The position numbers and the translations under genes are program-made. A DNA stretch of 64,000 nt from Torymus aiolomorphi (taxonomy: Eukaryota; Arthropoda; Insecta; Hymenoptera; Torymidae): the NCBI GenBank assembly GCA_036365515.1, contig CM070874.1, positions 111,959,235-112,023,234 of the forward strand, read 5' to 3'. Below are positions 23,780 through 38,367 of this stretch, in pieces. The notes below the pieces were generated by a model. It was given only the letters and a program-made list of their open reading frames with translations, was not told the origin of the DNA and searched no databases. The first letter of the stretch is position 1, and each line of letters begins with the position of its first letter.

Positions 23780-24430
23780 GAAAAACATAAAAGCCAAATT
23801 TCCCAACATTTTCTTTTTTTTTTTAATACACCAATCTTAAAAAAAGGACCATTTACCAGAACCTCTCTCACCATAAAATACCATACAGCTCCAAAATAAC
23901 ACCAACCAACCGTCCCCCAGCTACCAAACTGTAAAAAGCAACGAATCAACCGCGACTATCGACGTATCGGCCTTTAAATCCCGTTATACCCATTGCCGCC
24001 CCGTCGCCGTACGTCGCGCCGGTGGCTTATATGCGCCGCTCACCGACTCTATATACTCGCTCGGCGACACGTGCCGCGCGTCTCTTATATGCGGGTATCT
24101 CTCTCGCTCTTCGACGACAATAATATAATGCGCGCGCGCGCATTGCGCGACTACAGCGAGTCGGTAAAAATACGCGAACGCAGCCGTGCGCGCGCGCCTT
24201 GAATAGCAACGCGACGCACGTGTGCGGTCATTAAAAGCGGCGAGGCGGGGAATTTTTTAAGAGAGCGGGAGTTTTGGAAAAGTATAGAATGGGAGTGTAA
24301 TGGGTGCCTTTTTGGTTTTTGTAGATTGGTTGAGGAAATGAGAGGTGGGAGGAGATGGTTAGAGGAGGTTGTGTAGGTGTTTAAATGATGAGGGTGTGTG
24401 CGTAAGTGGAATATTGATTCAACGCGTTGT
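23780..24430. other. GC skew island
   Basis: Left flank 23860-23950 is C/A-rich with CCAACCAACCGTCCCCCAG. CpG core 23980-24240 contains a (GC)n run near 24128-24142. Right flank 24240-24400 is G/T-rich. The spacer 23501-23779 to its left is AT-rich with nothing recognised. Confidence 0.75.
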
Positions 24431-25250
24431 TTTATGTAAAATTAAAGAAGAAATGAGTGTTAATAGGCGTATAAGTTTCAAGCTTGCGTATTATGATGGT
24501 GATTGCAATTTCTGCGGTCTTGGAGTGTTTTGTAAGAAGGTTATAAAAATATGGATTTATCTCAAGTTTTTCTGGGTTATTACATTATTTATGAACCCAT
24601 TAAAACGTTTTATTACAATGCAGTAATATGGTCAGTTAACTTTCGAAAATCACGCACAACTTTTTTTTGTAGCCTGTGAGCATGTAACTACTGCAATATC
24701 CGCAAGAAGTTTGAAATTTATTTAAAAATGGAAAATAATTTTCTCACTTGATATTTTAAAAGCAAAAGTTTACATTTTAATTAATAAATATTATTACAGT
24801 ATAACATTTTAATTTCTTTAGAGCTACACCCTTAACGAATGTACTGTAATTTTTGCTACAGTAATTACTACGGAAAACGCGACAATTTAGACTTCAGAAA
24901 TAACTACAGGGAAAGTATTTAAAAAATAATTAAACTACACGATGACATTACACATTTTGTGAAGTAATGTTGTGTGTATAGTATTTTTGTGAAATTTTCC
25001 TTGCACAGTTTTTTTCTAATCTTTGAATTTACTACTATCCTGTAATTTCTAATTTAGGTTTTCTACGAGCGTCCTGTAAATGAACGCTAAAGCACATTTT
25101 CGTTAACCATATATATATGTATAGAGTATAAACTTGTGTATGAAATTGTAAATTATAATACTGTTAATTACAACTACAATATATACTACTACTAATAACC
25201 TCCTGGTAAACACCTTTCAATGAATTCTTTATTAACCTTCGAACAATTCA
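24431..25250. other. AT-rich spacer
   Basis: AT-rich; the 85-codon frame at 24369-24626 begins in the island's G/T flank and shows no domain. Confidence 0.55.
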
Positions 25251-26100
25251 CATAATCTCCATAAATACAGCACACACTACAATCTAAAAAGATCATGAAA
25301 TATTCGCAAATTAAAACACCTACAATCACATCTCCATAATCCAGCTAACAACCACTCCTCACCCCCACCTCCCTTAATCCCAAATCTACCTCATACGCAT
25401 ACGATTCTTTTATTCAACGCCTCCCTTTAAACTCGGAGAAAAGCCTCTCTCTCTTTCCCTCTCTCTCTCGCGGCAACTTGTCCACCTTCACACACACGCG
25501 ATGCAATCAATTTGTCTGGAAACGAGTCTATCCGTCGACCCTCACACACACACACATGCGCGAGCGCAGAGAGAAACTCGGAGGGTAGAAACCGCTGGTG
25601 TTGCTGCTGCTGCACCTGCCCGCAGCAGCAGCAGCAAGCGGGGCGCACAGCTGTCGCGCGCCGAGCACGCGCCACAACCGCACCCACATTTACGTTATGC
25701 CCGCGCGCGCGAGCGAGTGCACCTTTTACCTATGCGCGCGAGCGCGAGCCCGACTCCTTTATCTCCCGGTTTGTAACGTTTTTTTCGACCGGAGGAGGAG
25801 TTGGTAGCTGCTTTTTTTGGTAGAGGGGGGATGAGGTTGGTTGTGACGGGCGGATAGGTGAGTGAGGAGGATGAGGTTTGACGGATGAGGATGAAAAAGT
25901 GGAGAGGCTGCAGGTTGCTGAAAGAACGGGCCGGGGTGTTGATGGAGCGGAAAATCTACGATTTGTCTTGCAGCACTTGTGCTGTTGTAGGGATTGGAGG
26001 CTTTTTGTGTACGCTTGGCGTGTGATGATCCGATTTTGAGATTTTGGTTTTAGTGCTGTTGTGAATGGTTTCGTTTGATCTTTTATTTTTTTTTTAACTG
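25251..26100. other. GC skew island, counted
   Basis: 25321-25380 has G=1, C=28. 25801-25860 has G=28, C=4. The core has CACACA, GCTGCTGCTGC and CAGCAGCAGC runs (25597-25636) and CGCG blocks. This is the strongest switch in the window. Confidence 0.85.
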
Positions 26101-26956
26101 TGTCTTTTGAAGATTTCGTATTATTATATTATGCTCATTCTATAAATTAAGATTAAATTATTTAATTTATAATCGAATCAAAAGCCTTAAAATCAACTGC
26201 AATGTTTGATCTGGAAATTAGTGGCATTTATTGGCATTGTTATAGTATGTTTATAATTTGAAATAACAGGTGTACTGACACTGAAAAACTTTTGATATTT
26301 ATCAGTTCTTTTTAATCTCTGATTAAACTCCTTGGTTTTTTTATTTAAATTTTTTATGTAAACACATGTATTTTATTACAGTTTTGAGATTGAATAGGGC
26401 TACCATTAGATTGAGAAATGATGTATAAAAGTAAGTTATTGTTTTATATAATATTGTTATAGCAATTTGAATTATGTGTTAGAAAATACACAACATCGGC
26501 AAAAAATTACTTAATCCGCTCAAAGACTGCTGTCTTTAATTTTGGTTTTGCAGTTTTATTTACACCATTCTGCTAATTAAGTTATTTATTATTTATATAA
26601 ATTTGGTTTCAAAATTGATACAATCGCATAAAATATAAATATATAATTTTATATGCATTCTTAAAGCAAACTTTTAGCTAAACTTTATTTCTTAGTATGA
26701 GCCGAATCAAACTAGCTAACAATTATAGTAAAAACAATTTTAGCTCAGCAATTTTCTACCAGGAAATGTGCTAAACAATAAAAAGTCTATCGTACGGTAT
26801 CGATGAGTTCTAAAGTGTTCTTTATATGAATACTTTCATTTCAAGGAATTCCATAATCATCATGAAAGTTACATCTTTTCCATCTACTAAAACTATTAAA
26901 CTTTTAGCATATGTTTACGATTAATTGCACTTCTTGGTGCACGCACAATATATCTA
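26101..26956. other. AT-rich spacer
   Basis: AT-rich; no repeat structure or coding-like frame recognised. Confidence 0.55.
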
Positions 26957-26958
26957 TA

Positions 26959-27690
26959 GGGAAAGCCCGGGCAAGACGGAACACCCAATTTTCTTGGATA
27001 TTACAATTAATGGCGCTGAAATAATAGTGGGCATTAATAGATAACAACATTGTTGACTATATGCCAGAGTGAATTAGGCGCCCGCGCTAATCAGTTTCAA
27101 ACATAGACGAAATTCATTTGAGCGTCGATTCTTACGATTTCATCATCATAAGTAAACGTGATTATTTTGGTTTTTACATGCGCATACTTCAAACTTTGTA
27201 GGGATATTTTTTATTTGTATTTAAAGAACTCATCATTATAATTGAGTTATTCATTGTAATAGATAATTTGTTTTAACAAATGTTAAAAAGTGTTAGTGCC
27301 GAGCAAGATGGTACGGGCAAGATCGAACACACTTTGCTCGTATAATAATTTATTTTATTTTTTGTTTATTATATTTTCTATTGTTTATGCGGGATCAATT
27401 TCCATTGTTTTTTCCAGCCTATTTATCCTTGTTTTACAATTTAATTTTTGCACAGAATGGTATGTCATTTGTGATTCCTACAAAAAATTAAAAAGGTGTT
27501 CCATCTTGCCCGTCAAAAACTATCTTCGTTTTTGTTGTTATGCAAAATTTTATTAATGTCATTTTTGCTGGATATTGTTTTATATCCTTTTTATAAAACC
27601 TTGAAAAATATATATTTTGTTTATAAATTTTTTTTTTGTATTGTTTATTAACGTTTTTCCTTAAGTGTACCGTCTTTCCCTGGTCTCCCC
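26959..27690. mobile_element. 732-bp TIR element with GGGCAAGACGGAACAC ends, TA duplication
   Basis: The left end GGGAAAGCCCGGGCAAGACGG and the inverted right end GGGGAGACCAGGGAAAGACGG form imperfect terminal repeats of about 27 bp, with TA on both sides (26957-26958, 27691-27692). The terminal motif recurs inside at 27315-27330 (GGGCAAGATCGAACAC) and, inverted, at 27500-27515 (CCATCTTGCCCGTC). An 88-codon frame at 27290-27556 spans these and shows no transposase motif. Non-autonomous DNA transposon, family not named. Confidence 0.7.
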
Positions 27691-27699
27691 TACTTTAAA

Positions 27700-28210
27700 A
27701 GTTGGATTACATCTATACACCAGTATCTGCTCAAAATCTACAGCTAACAATATATTTATGAACCATTATCTCTAAAAATTAAAAAATCTACAGTAAGACT
27801 CAAACCAACAATAAAAAACGATGCATAATGCAAGCATCACCATTGCACTCTCTCAGCTTTCCAGGAAAAATGTTCGAACAAGGCGCAGTCTCTATGTCTC
27901 TCCTGTCGAACACCGTGGAGTGCAGTGGACAAATTACGCAATCGTGTCCGCGCGCATGCAGCTGACTCGACGCGCACCGGGTGCATCGGCTAAGAGAAAG
28001 GGTCTACGCACGCACGACCGGATGAAAAGCGAATCGCTGATAACGCGCACGCATGACGACTGGCTATCGGTTGTCCGCGCAACGATTACCTCACGCGCGT
28101 GCGAGAAAAGGTGTATTTTCGAAAGTGAAGGTTTGTGATATGTTGTCGGGTGAAGAATGCCGCTGGTGAGATACTGATTTTTCTTGATTTTTGATAGAAA
28201 TATTGAAAAA
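27700..28210. other. GC skew island
   Basis: C/A-rich left flank 27715-27850, CpG core 27900-28110, short G/T-rich right flank to about 28200. A 105-codon plus frame (27821-28138) crosses the whole island. Its composition is ordinary enough to mention, but no domain is recognised and no splice or promoter context supports it. Confidence 0.6.
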
Positions 28211-29016
<806 letters not shown>

Positions 29017-29188
29017 TTTTCACGCGCGATACTAAAGATACATAACATATCATTCGTAGAAATCATCTATTTTTCTCTCATGAGCTGCGGAAAGTTTTTA
29101 ATTTAACAGAATAGGTATGAAAAAGGCAAGAAAAATTGTTTATAACCAGGGATAAAAATTTATTTCCTTGCGACATACATATTCGCAG

Positions 29189-29830
29189 GGTCGCTTCAGT
29201 GGTCCAGTAGACCTAAAGCTATGAACATTTTTTATAATGATTTGTTTATACATTCTAATCTGAAAATTATGATATAATAGGAAAAAGGGTTCTTAACATT
29301 ACGAAATTTTTTTTTTTGCAAATTTCCATAAGAAATACTAATCTTTTTCTTTTTCATTCAATTTTAATTTGGGAGGTCTTATTTCATTCCTTGTTCAATT
29401 TCAGAGATGTACTGATATAAAAGTTGGAAAATTTTCGAAACCTGCAAAGTTATATGCATTTGTTTGTAGATTTGTCCATGCATTTTATAATCGTTGAAAG
29501 TTTTACATCAGTGCCTCCTCCTGAAATCGAACAAGGAATGAAATAAGACCTTCCAAATTATAAAATTGAATAAAAATTGAACCAAAAAGATTAGTATTTC
29601 TTATTGAATTAATAATAATTTATTAATTTTTTTTTAGTTTTTTTTTATCTCTTATTTAATTTATAGTTAATCTATATACTTTTGCAACACTGGAAATTCG
29701 CTAATAGAAATTTTCTTTGTTATCATAAGAGCCCTTTCTCCTGTTATATAAGTTTTTAAACTGGAATGTGTAAATAAATCATTGTAAAAAATGTCCATAG
29801 CCTTAGGTCTACTACACCCCTGAAGCTACC
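29189..29830. mobile_element. Foldback-type element with long imperfect inverted ends
   Basis: The left end GGTCGCTTCAGTGGTCCAGT... (to about 29270) and the inverted right end GGTAGCTTCAGGGGTGTAGT... share about 75 bp including AGTAGACCTAARGCTATG. A second inner pair, AGAAATACTAATCTTTTT...GAACAAGGAATGAAATAAGACC, at about 29330-29400 and 29525-29610 is also inverted, so most of the 640 bp can fold on itself. CAGNGG inside the ends recalls hAT termini, but I find no 8-bp duplication. No coding frame. Confidence 0.7.
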
Positions 29831-29834
29831 TTCT

Positions 29835-30640
29835 TAATTCATCTAAAAGCCCCAGTCGCGCATTCACACACCCGCAGAGAGCAGCAACAGCTCAGCCGAG
29901 AGAAAGATAGCCTCTGCAGAGGACGCGCTCCCTCTCTTTTCTAACCGCGACGGCGCGCGCGCGTATAGTAGGGACAGTTTCAAGGATACGTCGATACAGC
30001 TCGCCGGCGAGCGAACATTTTTTCTCCGGGGCCGAAGATGATGACGCGCTCGCTCGCTCGCTGCTCCCTCGCACGCTCAATAACACAGCCACCCCGAAAA
30101 GCCAGCCAGCCAGAGCTCGTGGCACAGCGGAAATTGATTCTCCCACGCGGCGCTGCTCTGTGTTGTGGCCGGTGGATCGCGATGGCAACCGCTCGGAGCC
30201 CATGGCAACGCGCGCTAGCGGCTTCATACCCCGGGCGCGGCCGGAAGGAAGGACGCGGACGCAAGATAGCGAGGTGTGTGTGTGTATGCGCAGCAGCGGC
30301 GGCTACTATCCTCCCCCCGACGATGGAGTATAATGAAAGCGCTGACTTTCGCGCTGCTGGATTTTCCCTATACCTCGCGATCGCGTTGAATCATCGCGGC
30401 TATTGTTGTCGCCCACGCGCGCGCATTTGTGCCGATGTACGTGTATTTTTTTTTATGTCGCTCGCTCGAAGTGGGATTTGATTGAGATTATACAGGGGCG
30501 GTGAACGAGGGGGGAGGTTTTATTGGAGCGACGACGCGGACGACGCGTGTATATACTCAGGTGGATTGCTGTTTAGTCAGTGGGCGGGATGGATGATTTG
30601 ACGCGGTGCATGTTGAAGGGGTGCGGGGTGTAGGACATAT
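29835..30640. other. GC skew island with paired ATGGCAAC motifs
   Basis: C/A-rich left flank 29830-29900, CpG core 29930-30300, G/T-rich right flank 30480-30640. ATGGCAAC occurs twice (30182-30189 and 30202-30209), 20 bp apart and in the same orientation. This is the half-site of RFX X-box motifs. Confidence 0.65.
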
Positions 30641-30899
30641 GCTGGCAGGTGTTCTAATCTTTGCTAATTTTTTTTTTTCTAGGGAGGATGAAAGTGTCAA
30701 GTCGGTTTGATGGTCATGCGAAGTCAGTGACGTGTTGCTCTTTATACATATGGTGAATTTTGAGAGGCTTTCTAGTTGATTGTAACGAGAATAATGTAAA
30801 ACTATAGTACAATGATAATTACAATGAAAGATGTATAAAAATTTATTCAAAATTAGAGAAATGTCGAATTTTTTTACATACAATACATAAAATCGTACA

Positions 30900-31680
30900 T
30901 ATTTTTACACGAGCCTTAAAAGTTTTTTCAATCAGTATACACCACACACCCGTACAGTTCCTCACATCTGTCCCCAATATCTCCACCCGCTGCTAATAAC
31001 ACGTTACGCTTGTAACGCGCCCAATCCATCCATCCACAATCCTTTTCCCCGAAAATCCGTTTTTATCGTCAACCCGAATCACACGAGACCCAAAGTGACA
31101 ATCAAAAGCGCCTCCTCCCCCACGAGACTCGCACACGTCTGTTTGTCCGCGCGCGCTTGTTCTAACGATAAGCAAAGCCCGCGGCGCGTATATACACTAG
31201 TCGCTGCGATGAAGGGTGGCCAGGTGTATATACGTCGAAGGGAGAGAAAGAAAGGGATGTCGATGATAAAGAACCGCGTGGTGACGGTTGGGAACAGTTT
31301 CGTTCCTGGAAAAAGCGTTTTCCCGGTGCTTCCGCGGTTTATATGTGTGGCTTATCGAGGCTAGCGAAAGTATAATGTAGGATACACGTCTACTTGCAAG
31401 TGTAGGATATAGGTAGCATAAGACAGAAGTTCTTCTATCTTGACAGCAATTGGTACTTTCGCGGATACGCGGTGTTGTTATAGCGAGCACTTGTGTAGGC
31501 GAAGATAGAAAAATTGCAGGCGGTATATAGCCGCGTGACTGCCGCGCGGCCGCGGCAGAAAATCTCGGCGAGTCGCATACCGCCACGTTGGCTCGGCGTA
31601 AAAATAGATGCGCGCACTGCACATCACGAAAAAACGAGCGCATTTTTTCTGAATTATTTAGCGGATCGATTATGGTGATT
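30900..31680. other. GC skew island
   Basis: C/A-rich left flank 30930-31130, CpG core, G/T-leaning right side 31200-31330, then a second CpG patch to 31640 containing GCCGCGCGGCCGCGGC (31532-31547). The long minus frame 31197-31643 has no domain I recognise. Confidence 0.6.
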
Positions 31681-32500
31681 TGTCGGATCGAGTAGGAATG
31701 TTATTTTTTCTTTTTACGAAGTTTTTTTAGTAGATTGGATAGTGTAAAAATATTATTGTTCGCTTATGTCGCGATGTTTAGCTGAAGAAGATATGTTGAA
31801 ACGGCACTCGCGTACCTACGATAATTAAGAAGAAACAATTATGTCTGAGTGCTACTGTTATAATGTTATCACGTATTCAATAGCTATAATAATGCATGTT
31901 ATCTTTACGACTTTGTAAATAAACAGCGTTTAGCGTTGCGTTGAAAGTAAATAAAGCAATTTTAACTCTATTGAATCCACAGAAAAGCGGGGAAACGTTA
32001 CACCGTAGAAATCGAAAAGAGAAAAAAAAAAATCATTCTAGTAATAAATTTATACACGAAGCGGGTTGAAGCGATATAACCGCTGTCCTAAATCGCACGT
32101 ATTATATTATGTATATCGGTCGTGCATAATAATAATTTCAATTACACTAATATTGATTTTCACTTGTAGCCCGCCGAAGATCAATACAACCTGTAGCCTG
32201 GAACAAGACAAATAATTAAACGAGTATATTCTCCAACGGTAGGAAGCGATTAACTAGCCGTGTAAATGTTTGACCATGCGCATTAGAAGAGAGAATATAA
32301 ATATAGCGCTCGGCGGTCGCCGCGAGACATTACGCTTTACTTACGGCTATCTCGAAGTGAAAATTCATACCGACGAGAAATTATTCCTCGGGAAAAAACA
32401 AGGCTAATGATAGCGCCCAACTAAAGATAAATAATCTAAACTTTTGTTTCCGAGCGCAATAAATATCAATGCTAAATAGTTTTTCAAAGACGATGATGAA
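31681..32500. other. Balanced-composition spacer, no simple repeats
   Basis: Has neither the skew of islands nor the AT runs of spacers. Contains FOX-like GTAAATGTTTGAC (32260-32272), several TAAT sites and CTGAAGAAGATATGTTGAAACGGC (31781-31804), which resembles a worn Penelope-type tail. Could hold regulatory sequence. No coding-like frame. Confidence 0.35.
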
Positions 32501-32900
32501 TGTTTGGGGCAATTACAATAATTGTATGATATAGCTTATAGTATGTACGTGTTTCTCTTTTTGTTGTCGTTTGTTTTTCTTTCGAATTTCTCTATTATCA
32601 CGTGGAAATGTGATCTATCGCTGGAAAGTAATAGAAATAAGTTTCGAAACTTGTAGTAAATATGAGTTTTTATTCATTAATTTTTAAATTTGTTTATGTA
32701 TTTTTAACTCAAAGGGGACAAAGACTATAATTATTAAGAAAATGCTGAATAATTTTCAAAAAATTCTTGAATTCAACAAAAGAACCGATAAAAAAGTAAT
32801 AAAGCAATTATCTCCCAATAAAAAAGAACGTTAAATTAGCTTACGTATATATTTTTCATAAAGAAACAGTAATTTACACTCCATATATATACGTTCGTTA
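32501..32900. other. AT-rich spacer
   Basis: AT-rich; nothing recognised. Confidence 0.6.
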
Positions 32901-34030
<1,130 letters not shown>

Positions 34031-34980
34031 GCGCGGGTTTCGCTGATAAATTAACGTCACGCAGAGCAATAATTATATTTCAGTGCTGTATTGCGCATTG
34101 GTGGTCAATAGTTTCCGGTATTAGTTTTACTCAGACGCTGTACATATTCCTTGTCTAGTTTTGTAGCTCTATTTATCTTTATCGGTAGTGATCGATGCGC
34201 TAAATAAAGAGTTATATGATGAAATAATTAAAGTCTCGAAAACAGCAATCTTACATTGATAAAAAAAAAATTATTATTGTATATTCAATTCTCGGAATAA
34301 TAAATCGTACATAGATTTTCGCAAGTGTATCGAAAAGAATACTTCGGCGAACTCTATTAAACAAATATCGAAGGAAAGACAAGCTCTCTTCGTGCCAACT
34401 TCTCTAGCTCAAGAGCAATCAATCGTTCGTGATGGTCATAAATTATTACGAGGTGCTTAGAACGGCACGTGGAGAGCCGAAGCGTTCGTTCTCTTTGACG
34501 AATAAATTTATTCTCCTAACTCATTTCTCGAATATGCTCTACGTTAAAATTAGAGCTCGCTAGAAATACCGTGTATAATAATTAACACTTCTAATTATTT
34601 TCGGTAATTCGTATAGGTTTACAGATAATTTTGAAATATTAAAATACATCGATCCTTTTATCGTAAATAAATTGTTTAATTTAATTTCTCATTACACGTA
34701 AGACGAAGAATATATATACATTTAGAATAACCGATAAAGTTAAAAAAAAAAGAAGACTTTTCAATAATAAATGCATGACCATGGCCATAAAGACAAACGC
34801 TAGAAAAGTAGGAAAAGTTCTGATGTACATTCGCAAGACTGCTTTGCCTGATAACGTTCGAAGGACGCGTAGTAAAATATATAATAGTTCTCGCATTGAC
34901 AACTTGAATATAACGATGCCACATCATCTCCTCTATACCAACTCGACCGTATTTTTTTCACTCGAAACAATTTCACGCAT
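34031..34980. other. Balanced to AT-rich spacer
   Basis: Moderate complexity, no strong skew. ATAAAGAG and GATA-type motifs are scattered through it. Short frames on both strands around 34676-35005 overlap each other and show no domain. Confidence 0.5.
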
Positions 34981-35720
34981 ACCGCCTCCTTTAGCATCCC
35001 TATAATCATTATTATAAAAATTCACATAAAATTACACGAAAATATCTTATCTAAAACTTGCACTCTCCCTTCTTCAAAACTAAAAAGACTTTAAAAACCT
35101 TCAATATTACTCATCATCGCCCAAGATCACGCAAGCACGACATCCACGCGCGGCAACGCAATCTCCTGACCAAACAACGCCAGTCAGCAATCACGCGGCG
35201 CCATTCCGATCGCCTTCTACGCGCGTGATCTGCTCGTCGACGCGAACGCCTCTTATATGCACACGATGAAACGGAAAAAATACTCTCTCTCTCTTGTATT
35301 TTTCACTCGTCGCGCATCTGCGTATCGTACATATATACCCTCGCGGGGTCTTTCCCACCGAGTGAATTGTTTGCAGTGACCTCTGACACTATTATACTCC
35401 TCCTCGGCTGGCATCATCATCATGATCATCATCGGCCCGGTGATCAGCTGCCTGTTTTATCCGCTCTCGTATGTTTTTTTTTCGCCGGCGACGTCGCTGT
35501 GTCTCCTCCCCACTCTCGAGGCTTTACTTTTTGCGCACGTGGAGGATGTGTACGCGCGCTCGCGCGCGGCCATGAATATGGATGCGCGCAGAGACGATCG
35601 TCGGCGTCGCTGTCGGGGTCATGAGGATGATCCCCGTGTGTGTATGCGTGCATGGAGCGGGCTAAAGATGTTTTGTCGCTTAATTAGATGGCGGGATGCT
35701 AAGTAGGGATCGGTGAGGAA
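34981..35720. other. GC skew island
   Basis: C/A-rich left flank 35050-35180, CpG core with CATCATCATCATGATCATCATC (35412-35433) and CGCG runs, G/T-rich right flank 35570-35720. Confidence 0.65.
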
Positions 35721-36480
35721 AGAATCGAAAATATTTTAACGAGAATGAGAGATTTTATGCTTGGTTGATGTATATAGGTAGATAATAGAATTATACGTGA
35801 TTGAAATAAGTAATGAGACCATATAGCTTTATAATAGAAGTAACTATAAAGTGCTATTTGAAAAAAAATATAGTAGCTTGAAAACGTATGTTACGTTATT
35901 TCGCAAGAGAAGTTTTTCAGCGAAAATGGAAGTAAAAGTGATACAAAAGGCAAGACTCTCTCGTTCTAATGCCTGACAGCTACGTGTAATCGTGAACTAG
36001 TTATCAGTATTAGCATGAATTTTTCCGTCGTCCTACTGACCTGAGGTGAAGACTCGGGCTTGATTATTTATCCGAGTCCAAAAGTGCTAGTCTCGCTGAA
36101 TGATTTTTTAACGTGATTGACCTATTTCTATAATTATTGAAACGAAAAAGAAATCAGATTTTGATTATTTGTTCGACTCAAGCTTACTTTAATGAAGAAT
36201 ATATAAAGAGTAAAAATTTACGTATTATGCTTTTTGAGCTATTAAAATACAATAAAGGAGTGATAATAAAACATAATGCATAACAATTTTTTTCACTTTT
36301 AGCAATAATGCATTACAATTTTATTTGTCATGTATGTTAAACATGATCAAAATAAATTTTCTCAAATATTTGTTCAACATCTTGATTAGTAATAGAAGTT
36401 TTGGTGGACTATTAAAACAACAATAACCATGAATGATGTATCAAATCAAAATTTACAAAAATATCAATTTACTATAACCA
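35721..36480. other. Spacer
   Basis: Balanced to 36120, then AT-rich. GACTCGG...CCGAGTC (about 36051-36078) is a 7-bp inverted repeat with a 14-nt loop. Nothing else recognised. Confidence 0.5.
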
Positions 36481-37090
36481 TCATGATATCTTCCCAAAAA
36501 TACTTTTCACTGCGCTAAAAGTAAGTTAAAACCCAATCACCGTACCAAAGTACATTCACTCGCTCTCCAGTACACTGCACTCAGCCGAAAATCCTTCCGA
36601 AATATTGTATACCCTCATACACATCCGACGCAGCGACGTTATTCCGGTCGCGTCCGCAAAGATGATGATGATGACGGCGCCTCTTCCTCTCGTCACCTCG
36701 GACGCTTTTTATTATCTCCTCTCTGTCGCACACATATATATGTACACGTTTTCGACGGAGGTGAACGACCTTCTCGCGGCTTCTATATAATCTCCTCGTC
36801 TCTTTTTCTTGTTTTTCACGTACAGCAGTTTTCGGCGGTAGAAGCCGGCCGACGCGACAATGGGAAAACAAAGATGTTAATGGCAGCTCTCGGGTGTTTT
36901 TAAAAATACGGGAGCGAAGCGAACGCGCTGGAGTCGGAGAGTGATTTGACTAATCAGGGAGATTTAGAAGCGAGGGTCGGGTCGTGTTGAATTTTTTAGA
37001 AGACGGTGGGAAGTGGCGATGATGTTTAGTGAATTGATCGGGATGTTGAGAAAATTAAAGGAGGAACCGTGAATGATTCGTTTAGTTGAA
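36481..37090. other. GC skew island
   Basis: C/A-rich left flank 36500-36610, a GATGATGATGATGACGG run (36661-36677), CpG core, G-rich right flank 36900-37060. Confidence 0.65.
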
Positions 37091-37516
37091 GAAAACGATG
37101 AATGCTTCAGTTTTTGTCTTTGAATTTAAAATTTTGAAATTCTTCTGCATTCAAATACTGTTGATCAAAACATCCTTATATCCCAGTTACTGCTCATTAG
37201 TTAAAATATAGATAATTAAATTATAGATTTGCAATCCTACAAAAAAACTTTTAGGAAGTATTTGTATGGTAGTTTATTATAAAATAGCATTGTTACGAAA
37301 ATTATAACTTATTATTATAATTAGTCTTCCTTCTTAGTTTAAAAAATAAAACTATTAATGTCATCAATGTTTACGTGAAAAACTGAAGTATTGTTATCAA
37401 TTTTTAGGTCACGTTACTGCTGTTAGAAAACAATATTTTTTTCAATTTTGAGTTCTAACTACATATTATTAATAGCTTTATTTGTTTCCATGTGGCATGT
37501 CTATAACATTTTCTCA
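37091..37516. other. AT-rich spacer
   Basis: AT-rich; nothing recognised. Confidence 0.6.
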
Positions 37517-37940
37517 TTAAGGCAGTACTGTAGGTACGTTGCTAGTCAAGCGAGAAATTTCTCACATTTGACTAGCGCGGTATTAAAAACAACAACTTAT
37601 TTTTAAGAAAATAAGGAAATTGTCAACTCGTTTTCTCCCAAAAATACTCATTATATCTTTGTATCCTACAACCGACCGCGACAGCTACTTTTTGAACGTG
37701 TATAATTCTGACTTCCCGCGTCCTAACCTCTTTTGTGGTGTTTAATTTTGCTATTATTATATTCACAGAAACCCAATTGAGTTTTTTAAGAGCTTAATAT
37801 GTTTGTGAAGATTTTAATTTACGTTTCTCCAATTTTGAGAAATATTTAAACTATCAATATTTTGTTATGTGCAATTGTAAATGTGTAAAACGTGATTTTC
37901 CATAAGAGCCCGTGTTAAACGCGCAAAAATGAAAATGCCC

Positions 37941-38075
37941 AATAGTTATTTTCGATACAAGTGTGCGAAGTGGGTCATTCTCGCACGGGTGTAGTTTGTC
38001 GCCCGAGCAAAGCGAGGGTGACAAAAACACCTGTGCAATGATGACCCTTTTCGGTCACGTGTATCGAACTCTATT
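37941..38075. repeat. GCGAAGC-family hairpin repeat
   Basis: Arms TTCGATACAAGTGTGCGAAG... and ...GTCACGTGTATCGAA pair around GCCCGAGCAAAGCGAGGGTG, in which the usual GCGAAGC tip is changed to GCAAAGC. It lies inside the TTAA-flanked element. Confidence 0.8.
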
Positions 38076-38233
38076 TTTTTTAACGGAGTGTGTGAAACTA
38101 GCCTTGTTGTTGGTTTTGCGTGCGCGAAGTAGCTGTTTCTCGCACGGCGCGGAAGTAAATTGATCTGCGCATGCGCGACTTTCGCACACGCCGTGTGTAA
38201 AACAGATACTTCGCGCACGCAAAACAAGCACGA

Positions 38234-38367
38234 AATAGTACATTTCGATACTAGTGCGAGGATTTGATTTTCCCCTCGTGTGACTGTTTGCACCCGAGCG
38301 AAGCGAGGGTGAAAAGGTCACACGAGGAGAAAATCAACTTCTCACACAAGTGTCGAACCGTATTTTT
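38234..38367. repeat. GCGAAGC-family hairpin repeat
   Basis: Arms AATAGTACATTTCGATACTAG...CCTCGTGTGAC and GTCACACGAGG...AGTGTCGAACCGTATT pair around CACCCGAGCGAAGCGAGGGTG, the consensus tip of the family. It lies inside the TTAA-flanked element. Confidence 0.85.

Noticed and set aside
37541..37576. Nested palindrome considered as a microRNA precursor
   Set aside because: Too short and too symmetric for a pre-miRNA. It lies next to the TTAA-element end and is better explained as a subterminal hairpin.
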